Source: Prevotella sp. E13-27 | GTDB lineage: Bacteria; Bacteroidota; Bacteroidia; Bacteroidales; Bacteroidaceae | Length of the DNA stretch: 64,000 nt | Direction: 5' to 3' | Assembly (NCBI RefSeq): GCF_023217965.1 | Contig: NZ_JALPSC010000002.1 | Location: 1 to 64,000, forward strand | Part shown: one piece after another, positions 1 through 8,917 of the stretch | Position numbering within the stretch: position 1 is the first letter of the stretch | Layout of the letters: each line of letters opens with the position of its first letter | The notes under the pieces: generated by a model | What the model was told of the DNA's origin: nothing | The model's database searches: none | Seen by the model: the letters and a program-made list of their open reading frames with translations, nothing else | Program-made: the position numbers and the translations under genes

Positions 1-1421
1 CAGTTTATTTTGGAAGAAGGTGGATAAGGTTCTCCTTGTCCGCTGAAACGATATACAAAAAGAGACTTGGAGGAAGTCGTATCTATAAGTCCCTCTTTCG
101 TCAGTTCGTCATATAGCAGAGACAGACATTTGGGTAGTTCTCTATCCTTCTCTTCGCTATTGCTTCCTTTAAGTTTTGAGTTAAGAACCGTGACATACCT
201 TTTCTCCCTTAAGAATATGCTATCGTTACCATCAAAAGTTTGATCTTCGTGCCTGGTGTCTTGATGCTCTTCCACTATAATTGTCTGTTGCTCATCATCA
301 GTGTATAATGACACAATCCAGTTCAGTAAATCCTTGTCTTCGTCACTGAGCAATCCATCGACCATATGATAGACGGATTTCATTTGATGAAGGGATAAGG
401 TTATGAAGTCCAGAAAGTCTTGGCATTCCAATTCCACATAATCCCAATCTCCATTCTCCCATTTTTGCTCGATAGCAGCAGCGAATGATTTGCCTCCAGC
501 ATTTCCGAATCGCTGGCTTATCTCATTTTTGTGGCTCCTTAATGCAGACAGGAGGATTTTGTAAGTCTGAATTTTGCAGTTGTATGTAATGGATGAAAGG
601 GATATTGATATGGTTCCTTCTTTCTCGGACTCTAACAAGAACTGCTTCCAAGGCTTTCTCTTACTATCAGTATAATGGGTATATGGTCTTGTCTCAGCAA
701 TTGTATCACAGTTGTATTGTTGCCTACCTATCCGATGTCTGCGTGCAAAGCTCTTTGTGTCGAATCCGCAAAGAAGTTTTATCCTTTCTACGGCGAACTG
801 TTCTTCTTCCTCTTTCGGGATATTTCTGAAAAATGGTGCTAACCCAGTATCTGTCAGCCAGAGATTTTCCAACTGAATCTTTTTGCCACGTTTGATTATC
901 CTAACGTCCTTTTCACTCTTGATTCCAAACAGTAGATAGCGCATCGTCCACAATATTCCCATTAGATCTTGGCAGTCTGTTTCTTTTAATGCTGCTATAA
1001 ATGCAGTCTTGTCCTGGGCCTGAATAGAGTTTATGACACTTGTGTAAACATTTGATGGAAGTCTGTTGTAGTGGTCAATGATATTACGGGTGTCGGTATG
1101 TCCTAATGTGCATAAGAAGTCAAAGGCTTCATCGTGCGTCAAAAAAGATTCTGGCTCTTTGCCGTTGTCTCTCAGATATACATAGAGACTATAAATGTGT
1201 TTCTTAAGATTCGCATGAAGAACCTGAAAGAACGGAATGACCACTCCTTCACTGAAAGCAATGTATTCAAAGAGGCATGGCAGATAAGGAGCAAGAGCAG
1301 AAGGTTCATGCTCTTCTGACCAACACAAGAGTTTTCTGATTCTCCCAATCCCCAAGTCTACATTTGGAAGGATGGTCAGATGCTCTTGATCCGTTTTTAT
1401 GTTGCCTGTTTCTGTTAACAT
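1..1421 (-). CDS. Unrecognised protein, C-terminus beyond the window edge
   Basis: An uninterrupted leftward reading frame of about 473 codons runs from an ATG at 1421 to the window edge without a stop, so the C-terminus lies outside. I do not recognise the family. The product is soluble-looking, charged and mostly helical, with no signal peptide or membrane segment. It has a Lys/Arg-rich stretch (VRIIKRGKKI) about one third in and acidic patches near the visible end. The start was chosen because a TAccTTTG -7 box sits 27 nt upstream, leaving a short leader. The gene is divergent from hsdR, which begins 316 bases away. Nothing in the sequence says whether it works with the restriction system. 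I am fairly sure it is a gene because of the long open frame and the promoter. Confidence 0.75.
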   Translation of the reverse strand, partial: MLTETGNIKTDQEHLTILPNVDLGIGRIRKLLCWSEEHEPSALAPYLPCLFEYIAFSEGVVIPFFQVLHANLKKHIYSLYVYLRDNGKEPESFLTHDEAFDFLCTLGHTDTRNIIDHYNRLPSNVYTSVINSIQAQDKTAFIAALKETDCQDLMGILWTMRYLLFGIKSEKDVRIIKRGKKIQLENLWLTDTGLAPFFRNIPKEEEEQFAVERIKLLCGFDTKSFARRHRIGRQQYNCDTIAETRPYTHYTDSKRKPWKQFLLESEKEGTISISLSSITYNCKIQTYKILLSALRSHKNEISQRFGNAGGKSFAAAIEQKWENGDWDYVELECQDFLDFITLSLHQMKSVYHMVDGLLSDEDKDLLNWIVSLYTDDEQQTIIVEEHQDTRHEDQTFDGNDSIFLREKRYVTVLNSKLKGSNSEEKDRELPKCLSLLYDELTKEGLIDTTSSKSLFVYRFSGQGEPYPPSSKIN

Positions 1422-1447
1422 AAAGCCATGCAGATGAAATCCAGATG

Positions 1448-1455
1448 CAAAGGTA
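1448..1455 (-). promoter_or_regulatory. -7 promoter box of the leftward gene
   Basis: TACCTTTG read leftward matches the Bacteroidota -7 consensus TAnnTTTG, 27 nt before the ATG at 1421. No convincing -33 TTG at 19-21 nt was found, so this is a moderate call. Confidence 0.5.
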
Positions 1456-1654
1456 CTCTATTTTTATGAATTATAGCCCATTTCATTCAATAAAATGCAA
1501 AAAAGGCATCATTGAAGGGGTAACTTTATATAGTATGACGTTAGTAGACACATAAAACGCTCTTTTAGACTTCATAATTGTGGCAAAAGTAGAAATTTTC
1601 GTTAAATTATGGCGCATTAAAACTTAAACTAAGGGGAATTTGGGTAAAAATGTG

Positions 1655-1662
1655 TACCTTTG
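1655..1662 (+). promoter_or_regulatory. -7 promoter box of the hsdRMS operon
   Basis: TACCTTTG matches TAnnTTTG and lies 74 nt upstream of the hsdR start. The divergent intergenic region 1422-1736 holds this box and the opposite-strand box at 1448-1455. Otherwise I see only AT-rich sequence there. Confidence 0.5.
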
Positions 1663-1736
1663 CACTAACTTGGGATAATATGCACTTATCGGAAGTATGA
1701 AACCAAGGCCATGTGTAACATCTAAACGCTATCAAT

Positions 1737-4550
1737 ATGGCACCAGAAGAAAAGGCAAGGCAGATAATAGACAAGAAACTTGAAGATGCTGGTTGGGTAA
1801 TCCAGGATCGTCAGGAGTTCAACCCTATTGCGTCTCTTGGAGTCGCAGTCCGTGAATACCTCACAAGTGACAATGAAGAGGTTGATTATGCCCTTTTCAT
1901 TGAAGGTACTCCTGTAGGTGTAATTGAAGCCAAGCCCGATGAAGAGGGCGTTCACCTTGTGACAGCAGCACATGAGCAGAATGAAGGATATGTAAGTTCT
2001 GGTTTGAAATGGGCCAATTATTCCAAGAAGGACATGCGCTTCATCTACGAGGCGACAGGTGTATTGACACACTTCACAGACTTGCTTGACCCGAAGCCCA
2101 GAGTGCGTAAGCTGTTCTCATTTCACAGGCCAGAGCAGTTACTGTATTGGATAAAAGATTATAAGTTCAATGGAAAGAAAACGCTGCGAGGTCGATTGCA
2201 AGAGTTCCCTGAACTGCCAGAAGAAGGATTCCGTGAATGTCAGATAAAGGCTATATTAAACCTTGAAAAGTCTTTCGGTAACAACAAACCACGTTCATTG
2301 GTTCAGATGGCAACTGGTGCAGGAAAAACCTATACCGCCATCACCAACACATATCGGCTGTTGAAGTTCGCAAAAGCCAAGCGAATACTATTTCTTGTTG
2401 ACACGAAGAACCTTGGAATGCAAGCCGAAACGGAATACAAGAACTACCAGCCTTACGATAGCACAGAGAAACTGAATGCCCTATATAACATTCAGCGCAT
2501 TCAGACATCGAACATTCCTCAAAGCACCCAAATCTGCATAAGTACGATTCAGCGTGTATATTCTATGCTGACAGGAAACCTATCTTCCATGCCAGATGAC
2601 GTGGACGATGAACCAGGTACAACAACAGGAACAGAGCGAGAGGTGAAATACAATTCAGAATATCCACCAGAGTTCTTCGATTTTATCATTATAGACGAGT
2701 GCCACCGTTCCATTTACAACCAATGGAGGCAAGTGCTGGAGTATTTCGATGCTTTCCTTATTGGACTGACCGCTACTCCGAACCAACATACATACGCCTT
2801 CTTTGACGAGAATGTTGTAAGTGAATACACCCATGAGGAAGCTGTTTCAGATGGTGTGAACGTGGGCGCACTTGGTACTTTCAGCATAGAAACGGAAAAG
2901 ACCAAACAGGGCGGCATCGTTGCAAAGATTAACCAGCAGATAGAGATTCGTGACAAACGGACAAGGAAACAGCGTTGGGAGTCAACAGATGAAGATATAG
3001 CTTACGATGGGAAAGACCTTGACAACTCCGTAGTCAATAAATCGCAAATCAGGGTAATCCTAAAGACTTTCAAGGATAACTGGAAGAAATGGGAATACTA
3101 CAAGGACAGGAAGGAATTGCCAAAGACGCTCATATTTGCCAAGAACGACAGTCATGCAGACGATATTGTTGCTTTGGTGAAAGAGGTGTTCAATGAAGGT
3201 AACGACTTCTGCAAGAAGATAACTTTCAAGTCCGAAGAAAACGAAACCTCACTACTCTATGCTTTCCGCAATGAATTCTATCCTCGTGTGGCTGTAACAG
3301 TGAACAAGATAGCAACAGGTACTGATGTAAAAGCCATTGAGATACTTCTGTTTATGCGTGACATCCGCAGTGAGAACTACTATGAGCAGATGCTGGGAAG
3401 GGCAAGGAGGACAATGGACTTGGAAAGTCTGAAACAGGCTTCGCCGTCAGCAAGTACCCCCAAATTAGGGTATGTGATTGTAGATGCTGTGGGCGTAACC
3501 AAATCTGACAAATGTGCTGCCAAGAAGAAATGTGGTGGTGATGTGAAACCAACCGTCTCATTCAAGTCACTGCTTGATGCGGTGGTGACTGGAGACATAT
3601 CGGAAGAAACCTTCAGCACCCTTGGTACACGACTTGAACATATTGACAGGGTACTTACCGACAAGGAGCGTGAGGAATTCAAGAAGGTATCTGGAGGAAC
3701 GTCACTTCGACAGCTGTCTACTAATATTAAGAACGTACATGATGTTGATAGGATAGAAGATACGATAAAGACTGAACATCCCGAATATCCTACCCTTTCG
3801 CCCGTAGATAAGGAAGAAGTAAGAAAGGATGTTATCAAGAAACGTTGCCTTGAAGCAGCAAAACCCATCTATGAGCCGAAAGTCCGTGATTTCCTGATGA
3901 ACGTCCGTAACTCTAACGACCAGACCATTGATCCAGCATTGGATCATCTGACATACGCAGGTTTTGAAACCGACGTGGCGGAGACCAAAGCTAAGGTTCG
4001 TGAGACCCTGAAAGAGTTTATTGAGACCAATAAAGACGAGATAACAGCTCTCAACATCATATATCATCAGGACTATCGAAACCGCCACATTACCGAAGCA
4101 ATGATACATGAGCTTTACGACAAGATGCAACGTTACAACAATATGCTCAATGGTAGTTTGATATTCTCGGCATACTCAGATATGACCCGCAAGAAAACTG
4201 TTCTTAAGGAACTGGTTGACATCATTCAGATTATCAAGTATGAGTGGGGACAGATACCAGAGATATACCCCTTTGCAGATATGGTGAAAAAACGCTACAA
4301 GGAATGGATCTTCGAGCGTAATGCCAACAAGGGAGGTGTCCGTGGTGCAGGAACAGCCCCGTTTACAGAAGAACAGATGAAGTGGCTGGAAATGATACGC
4401 GACTATATTGCCATCAATGCCAGTTTCCACGTTGATGCTCTAAAGAGCGGTGAGTTTAACAAGCTCGGAGGAACGGCAAAATACTACAGCCTCTTTGGTA
4501 GTCAGTGGAAAGACATCATCATTGAGTTAAACCAGAAATTAGTAGCATAA
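1737..4550 (+). CDS. hsdR: Type I restriction endonuclease subunit R (HsdR)
   Basis: Motor and nuclease subunit of a type I restriction-modification complex. It translocates DNA with ATP and cuts it away from the recognition site when the site is unmethylated. At 937 aa it has normal family length. The N-terminal RecB-type nuclease motif is visible as the D50 region followed by VIEAK (62-66). SF2 helicase motifs follow: Walker A TGAGKT (193-198), DECH (320-323), TATP (345-348), then ATGTDVKAIE and GRARR in the second RecA-like lobe. The C-terminus is a helical region expected to bind HsdM. The stop is 7 bases before hsdM, so the two are co-transcribed. All key motifs are intact and no frameshift is seen. 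Confidence 0.96.
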   Translation: MAPEEKARQIIDKKLEDAGWVIQDRQEFNPIASLGVAVREYLTSDNEEVDYALFIEGTPVGVIEAKPDEEGVHLVTAAHEQNEGYVSSGLKWANYSKKDMRFIYEATGVLTHFTDLLDPKPRVRKLFSFHRPEQLLYWIKDYKFNGKKTLRGRLQEFPELPEEGFRECQIKAILNLEKSFGNNKPRSLVQMATGAGKTYTAITNTYRLLKFAKAKRILFLVDTKNLGMQAETEYKNYQPYDSTEKLNALYNIQRIQTSNIPQSTQICISTIQRVYSMLTGNLSSMPDDVDDEPGTTTGTEREVKYNSEYPPEFFDFIIIDECHRSIYNQWRQVLEYFDAFLIGLTATPNQHTYAFFDENVVSEYTHEEAVSDGVNVGALGTFSIETEKTKQGGIVAKINQQIEIRDKRTRKQRWESTDEDIAYDGKDLDNSVVNKSQIRVILKTFKDNWKKWEYYKDRKELPKTLIFAKNDSHADDIVALVKEVFNEGNDFCKKITFKSEENETSLLYAFRNEFYPRVAVTVNKIATGTDVKAIEILLFMRDIRSENYYEQMLGRARRTMDLESLKQASPSASTPKLGYVIVDAVGVTKSDKCAAKKKCGGDVKPTVSFKSLLDAVVTGDISEETFSTLGTRLEHIDRVLTDKEREEFKKVSGGTSLRQLSTNIKNVHDVDRIEDTIKTEHPEYPTLSPVDKEEVRKDVIKKRCLEAAKPIYEPKVRDFLMNVRNSNDQTIDPALDHLTYAGFETDVAETKAKVRETLKEFIETNKDEITALNIIYHQDYRNRHITEAMIHELYDKMQRYNNMLNGSLIFSAYSDMTRKKTVLKELVDIIQIIKYEWGQIPEIYPFADMVKKRYKEWIFERNANKGGVRGAGTAPFTEEQMKWLEMIRDYIAINASFHVDALKSGEFNKLGGTAKYYSLFGSQWKDIIIELNQKLVA

Positions 4551-4557
4551 GACCCAA

Positions 4558-6090
4558 ATGGCAGATTCTACAATAAGCAACAAAGTATGGAATATCGCTG
4601 GCATTCTGTTTGATGGCGGCGTTTCAAATAGTGACTACTTGGAGCAGATAACCTATCTTCTTTTCCTCAAAATGGTTGACGAGGACATGAAGATGCCCGA
4701 AGAACTCCGGTGGAACAACTGGCGCAATCTGGAACTTCCTACCGATTGTGACTGGTCACTGCTCATGTCGAAGTCAGGCGAGGAACTGAAGGAACACTAT
4801 GGAAAGATTCTCTCCCTTCTCTCTAAGAAAACAGGTATGATTGGCGAGATTTACCGTGGCGCACAGAATAAGATACAAACTCCAGAACATCTGCGTAAGG
4901 TTATCCAGATGATTGACGGCACACAATGGAACTCCCTGAGTGAAGACGTGAAAGGCGACATCTATGAAAGCCTGTTGGAACGTATTGCTCAGGACACTAA
5001 GTCTGGTGCAGGGCAGTATTTCACCCCTCGTGCCCTGATTAAGACCATTGTAAAATGCGTCAATCCCGAACTTGGAAAGGTCATCGTAGACCCATGCTGC
5101 GGTTCTGGAGGTTTCTTACTTGCTGCTAAAGATTTTTTGCAAGGAAAATACACAACGATGACAGGCAAGCAGACCGATGACTTGAAACTGCATACTTTTT
5201 ATGGAACCGAGATTGTTCCTAACACCTATCGACTCTGTCTGATGAACTTGCTGTTGCATGGTATCGGTGAGTTTGGCGGTGTGCCTCCCATCAAGTGTGC
5301 AGATTCGCTTGCTTCTGCTCCTGGTGACAATGATCTTTGTGAATATGTGATGACCAATCCTCCTTTCGGAAAGAAGTCATCAACGACGATTGAGGTACAG
5401 GAAGAGGATAAGGAAACTGGTGAAATGGTCACAAAGCTCAAAAAAGCACAAGACAATTATGTAAGGGCAGACTTTATAGCTACCACGTCCAATAAACAAT
5501 TGAACTTCTTACAACACATCAAATCGCTGCTGAAAGTTGGTGGAACAGCTGCCGTCGTGCTTCCTGATAACGTACTGTTTGAAGGTGGTGCAGGTGAAAC
5601 TATCCGCAAGAACCTGTTAAAGACTTGCGACCTGCATACAATTCTCCGTCTGCCTACAGGATTGTTCTATGCCCAGGGTGTAAAGGCTAATGTGCTATTC
5701 TTTGAGAAGAAACCCACCTCAGAGAATGCCCAGACTAAAGAGGTCTGGATTTACGACTATCGTACCAATGTCAAGCATACGCTGAAACAAAATCCTTTGC
5801 GCGAGACTGACCTTCAGGATTTTGTGGATTGCTATCGTCCCGATGACCGTCACCATCGTCAGGAAACCTATCATGCAGAGAGCAATCCAGATGGTCGTTG
5901 GCGTAAGTTCACATACGACGAGGTGCTGGGACGTGACAAGACCAGTCTTGATATTACTTGGATAAAACAAGGTGAAGAGAGCGAAGATCTCTCGTTGCCA
6001 GAGCTTATCAGTATCATCAAAGAGAAAAGCAACAACATCACTGAGGCTGTTGCAGAACTGGAGAAACTTCTTGAAAATCTTGAAAGCTAA
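4558..6090 (+). CDS. hsdM: Type I DNA methyltransferase subunit M (HsdM)
   Basis: N6-adenine methyltransferase subunit. With HsdS it modifies the host site, and it is also part of the restriction complex. At 510 aa it has the usual length. An N-terminal helical HsdM_N domain is followed by GQYFTPR (152-158), the AdoMet-binding motif DPCCGSGGF (178-186) and the catalytic NPPF (267-270). The C-terminal about 100 residues are helical, as expected for the HsdS-binding tail. The stop codon overlaps the hsdS start (TAATG), which indicates translational coupling. Family and role are certain. The methylated sequence cannot be predicted from HsdM, because HsdS sets it. Confidence 0.96.
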   Translation: MADSTISNKVWNIAGILFDGGVSNSDYLEQITYLLFLKMVDEDMKMPEELRWNNWRNLELPTDCDWSLLMSKSGEELKEHYGKILSLLSKKTGMIGEIYRGAQNKIQTPEHLRKVIQMIDGTQWNSLSEDVKGDIYESLLERIAQDTKSGAGQYFTPRALIKTIVKCVNPELGKVIVDPCCGSGGFLLAAKDFLQGKYTTMTGKQTDDLKLHTFYGTEIVPNTYRLCLMNLLLHGIGEFGGVPPIKCADSLASAPGDNDLCEYVMTNPPFGKKSSTTIEVQEEDKETGEMVTKLKKAQDNYVRADFIATTSNKQLNFLQHIKSLLKVGGTAAVVLPDNVLFEGGAGETIRKNLLKTCDLHTILRLPTGLFYAQGVKANVLFFEKKPTSENAQTKEVWIYDYRTNVKHTLKQNPLRETDLQDFVDCYRPDDRHHRQETYHAESNPDGRWRKFTYDEVLGRDKTSLDITWIKQGEESEDLSLPELISIIKEKSNNITEAVAELEKLLENLES

Positions 6091-7550
6091 TGGACACAAA
6101 GAAACTTCGCCAAAAGATACTCGACCTTGCCATTCGTGGTAAGTTGGTTCCACAAGACCCTAATGACGAGCCTGCATCTGTACTATTGGAACGAATCAAG
6201 GCAGAAAAAGAACGCTTAATCAAGGAAGGGAAGATTAAGCGTTCCAAGAAGTCTGCTTCCGATACGTCCCATTATGAGAACCTGCCTTTCGAGATTCCTG
6301 AAAGTTGGGTATGGACTACAATAGAAGAAGTCACTCCATCTTTGCAATACGGAACATCAGAGAAATCAAAGTCTTCTGGAGATATTGCTGTTCTAAGAAT
6401 GGGCAATATTACAAGAAAAGGGACTATTGACTATTCTGATTTGGTTTACACTTCTAATAAGGCAGATATTGAAAAACTCCGATTAAAGGCAGGAGATATA
6501 CTGTTTAATCGGACTAATAGTAGCGAATGGGTTGGAAAAACTGCGATCTATAGAGGCGAAGTACCATCTATTTATGCTGGTTACATTATTCGTATGACTC
6601 CTATTTTCTTGGATTGTGAATATGTGAATATGGTGATGAATAGTCAATATGAGAGGGACTGGTGCAACTTTGTTAAAACAGATGGAGTAAACCAGTCAAA
6701 CATAAACTCTCAAAAACTTGGTCAGTTTTATATTCCCATTCCTCCCATTGAAGAACAAAAGCGTATCGTTGAAACCGGAAACTATTGGCTTCATTTAGTT
6801 GAAAGTATTGAATCCAACAAGAAGGATATTATCAATACCATTACAAAAGCCAAACAAGAAGTGTTGAGGATGGCTATTTGTGGAGAATTGGTATCACAAG
6901 ATCCAACCGATGAACCAGCCATTGAGTTACTTAAACGTATCAACTCGAATATCGAAATTCCTTGTGATAACCCCCATTATCCCTTTGATATTCCTCAAAG
7001 TTGGTGCTGGATTAAGCTTGGAGCGCTTTGTTCTTTCCTGTCACGAGGTAAATCGCCCAAATATTCAGAAGAGCGGAAATATCCTGTTTTCGCTCAAAAG
7101 TGCAATTTGTATAATGGAGATATTTCCCTTGAACAGGCTCGCTTTTTGGATCCCAGCACATTATCAAAATGGGATGATATATATAAGTTGCGAGAAGGTG
7201 ACGTGCTTATGAACTCAACAGGCACTGGAACTGTAGGCAGGACAAGAGTGTTTCACAGCGACTGTCTCGGAACATACCCTTTCGCCGTTCCTGATTCGCA
7301 CGTGTCGGTTATAAGGACATTTGACAGCATAGAATCAAAATACATTCATGCTTATTTATCATCTAAAGGAACTCAGCGTTATCTTGAAGACAACTTGGCT
7401 GGGTCAACAAACCAAAAAGAACTATATATAGGTGTTTTGGATAATTTGTTAATTCCTCTCCCTCCCCAAAATGAACAAAAACGTATCGTAGAAGAAATTG
7501 ATAGATATTTCAATACTCTTGATAAAATCAAAGAATCCCTAACAGCTTAG
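6090..7550 (+). CDS. hsdS: Type I specificity subunit S (HsdS), expressed copy
   Basis: DNA-recognition subunit of the HsdRMS complex. At 486 aa it has two target-recognition domains (TRDs), each followed by a conserved helical spacer with the PPIEEQKRIV or PPQNEQKRIV motif. The first TRD starts at the SHYENLPFEIPESW region and the second at the NPHYPFDIPQSW region. DNA encoding each start point is a recombination repeat (6266-6281 and 6957-6981) that recurs inverted downstream, so this is the expressed position of a shufflon. The 30 residues before the first TRD (PQDPNDEPASVLLERI) are similar to those before the second (SQDPTDEPAIELLKRI), reflecting the internal duplication typical of HsdS. 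Start chosen by overlap with the hsdM stop. Confidence 0.95.
   Translation: MDTKKLRQKILDLAIRGKLVPQDPNDEPASVLLERIKAEKERLIKEGKIKRSKKSASDTSHYENLPFEIPESWVWTTIEEVTPSLQYGTSEKSKSSGDIAVLRMGNITRKGTIDYSDLVYTSNKADIEKLRLKAGDILFNRTNSSEWVGKTAIYRGEVPSIYAGYIIRMTPIFLDCEYVNMVMNSQYERDWCNFVKTDGVNQSNINSQKLGQFYIPIPPIEEQKRIVETGNYWLHLVESIESNKKDIINTITKAKQEVLRMAICGELVSQDPTDEPAIELLKRINSNIEIPCDNPHYPFDIPQSWCWIKLGALCSFLSRGKSPKYSEERKYPVFAQKCNLYNGDISLEQARFLDPSTLSKWDDIYKLREGDVLMNSTGTGTVGRTRVFHSDCLGTYPFAVPDSHVSVIRTFDSIESKYIHAYLSSKGTQRYLEDNLAGSTNQKELYIGVLDNLLIPLPPQNEQKRIVEEIDRYFNTLDKIKESLTA
6266..6281 (+). repeat. hsdS inverted repeat 1, expressed copy
   Basis: GTCCCATTATGAGAAC at the start of the first TRD is repeated exactly in inverse orientation at 10097-10112. 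Exchange between them would flip about 3.8 kb and swap everything in hsdS after the common N-terminus. Confidence 0.85.
6957..6981 (+). repeat. hsdS inverted repeat 2, expressed copy
   Basis: A 25-bp sequence with the core GATAACCCCCATTATC lies at the start of the second TRD. An exact inverse copy is at 9385-9409. A shorter direct copy (14 bp, TAACCCCCATTATC) is at 8428-8441. Exchange with 9385-9409 would replace only the second TRD. Confidence 0.88.
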
Positions 7551-7569
7551 ATGTTGTCGGGGACTCTTT
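7530..7569. terminator. Bidirectional terminator between hsdS and the recombinase
   Basis: An imperfect stem (AAAGA-a-TCCC pairing with GGGA-c-TCTTT) straddles the hsdS stop and separates the converging hsdS and recombinase genes. Confidence 0.5.
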
Positions 7570-7575
7570 GTTGAT

Positions 7576-8379
7576 TTACCAATTTACAATTCGGTCTACT
7601 ATCTTCTGTTGTTCACTTGCAGTTTTTCGAAGGTAGATTCTTGTGGTTTCAATACTTTCATGCCCCATGAGGTCAGCAAGGAGGGCAATATCATTGTAAC
7701 GGTCAAGGAAGTTCTTAGCAAAACGGTGACGGAAGGAATGAGGATAGACTACTTTTTTGTCAAGTCCATATTTCTGAGCAAAATGTTTAAGTTGCTGTGA
7801 TATTCCGCGAGTTGTTATCCGTTCTCCATATTTATTGAGGAACAGATAACCAGATTTGATGTTTCTACTCTCTATCCATGTTTTCGCTTCCACACAAAGA
7901 GACTTCGGGATATACAAACGACGCAACTTGCCACCTTTGCTATAGATGTCGAGATACCCCATTTCCACATGCTCTGCTTTTATCTGCAACAATTCGCTTA
8001 CCCTTGCACCAGTCGCTGCCATAAACCATACCACGAAGTACCATTCAGTATGGCCATCCTCCTTCAGCTTCCTTTTCAGGAATTTGTAGTCAGCGTTGCT
8101 AATGACGTTCTCCAGAAAGTTCTTTTGCTGCACCTTGACAAACTTCACTTTCAATTTGTCTTGCTTGCAGAACTCCAGGAACTTGTTAATACCTTGCAGA
8201 CGAAGATTGACAGTCTGCGGTTTGAAATGCTCTACCAAATAGCCTTTGTAGGCTAAGAGGTTTTTCTTGTTCACCTCTCCGTATGTGGAAAGGTAATAAT
8301 TGACCGTCCAAACATAAGAATTGACGGTGTTCCTAGCCAAGTCCGACTTGCTAAGGAATGTTTTGAACTTTGTTACCAT
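7576..8379 (-). CDS. Tyrosine recombinase of the hsdS shufflon
   Basis: Site-specific recombinase, 267 aa, expected to invert segments of the hsdS locus. An N-terminal SAM-like core-binding domain (about 1-85) precedes the catalytic domain. Visible active-site residues are R126 (ATGARVSEL), H214 and R217 (HSFRHRF), H240 (LMGHES) and the nucleophile Y249 (RIYLRK). It lies between the expressed and silent hsdS cassettes, pointing against hsdS, which is the standard placement for recombinases that shuffle type I specificity genes in Bacteroidota and Firmicutes. That it acts on the local repeats is inferred from position. The complete catalytic set argues that it is active. Confidence 0.93.
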   Translation of the reverse strand: MVTKFKTFLSKSDLARNTVNSYVWTVNYYLSTYGEVNKKNLLAYKGYLVEHFKPQTVNLRLQGINKFLEFCKQDKLKVKFVKVQQKNFLENVISNADYKFLKRKLKEDGHTEWYFVVWFMAATGARVSELLQIKAEHVEMGYLDIYSKGGKLRRLYIPKSLCVEAKTWIESRNIKSGYLFLNKYGERITTRGISQQLKHFAQKYGLDKKVVYPHSFRHRFAKNFLDRYNDIALLADLMGHESIETTRIYLRKTASEQQKIVDRIVNW

Positions 8380-8419
8380 ATCATCATTTATTTAAATGAG
8401 TACAGTAACAATATAATAA

Positions 8420-8917
8420 TGTACGGCTAACCCCCATTATCAGAAGTTACCTAATGGGTGGGCTATGACATCAATGCAAAACATCTGTCAACTTCGAGAC
8501 GGAGAGAAGCGAAATGACAATCCAAGGATTAACCTTGATGTTAAATACTTGCGTGGTAAAAGCGAAGGAGAAATGGTAACAAGCGGAAAATATGTACCAT
8601 CTGGTTCAACCATGATTCTTGTCGATGGAGAGAACTCTGGTGAAATCTTCACATCTGTAATTGAAGGTTATCAAGGTAGTACATTCAAACTGCTTGATGT
8701 AAGTTCCGAAATGAATATGGGCTTTGTGTTACTTGTAATAAAAAGCCATCAACAGGAGTTCCGAGAAAACAAAGTTGGTTCTGCAATTCCACATCTTAAC
8801 AAGAAATTGTTTAAGGAGATAGCTGTAATGATACCTCCCATTGAAGAACAGCAGAGGATTGTAGAATCTACTCAGCAATATCTAAATCTGTTGGAGTTCA
8901 TATCAGACAAATTATAG
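8420..8917 (+). CDS. Silent hsdS half-cassette (second-TRD type)
   Basis: A promoterless, startless fragment encoding one TRD plus its C-terminal spacer. The frame is open from 8420, and an internal ATG at 8465 exists but is not the natural start. Residues at the beginning (NPHYQKLPNGWAM) match the start of the second TRD of hsdS, and the end carries the PPIEEQQRIV spacer motif. It begins at the repeat copy 8428-8451 and ends at 8917, overlapping the opposite silent cassette by 6 bases. It would become expressed only after recombination fuses it to the hsdS 5' part. The TRD differs from the one now in hsdS, so it should confer a different half-site. Confidence 0.8.
   Translation, partial: CTANPHYQKLPNGWAMTSMQNICQLRDGEKRNDNPRINLDVKYLRGKSEGEMVTSGKYVPSGSTMILVDGENSGEIFTSVIEGYQGSTFKLLDVSSEMNMGFVLLVIKSHQQEFRENKVGSAIPHLNKKLFKEIAVMIPPIEEQQRIVESTQQYLNLLEFISDKL
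8428..8451 (+). repeat. hsdS repeat 2, silent copy in direct orientation
   Basis: A 24-bp sequence, inverse complement of 9375-9398. The first 14 bp also match the expressed copy at 6968-6981. It permits exchange between the two silent second-TRD cassettes. Confidence 0.82.
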
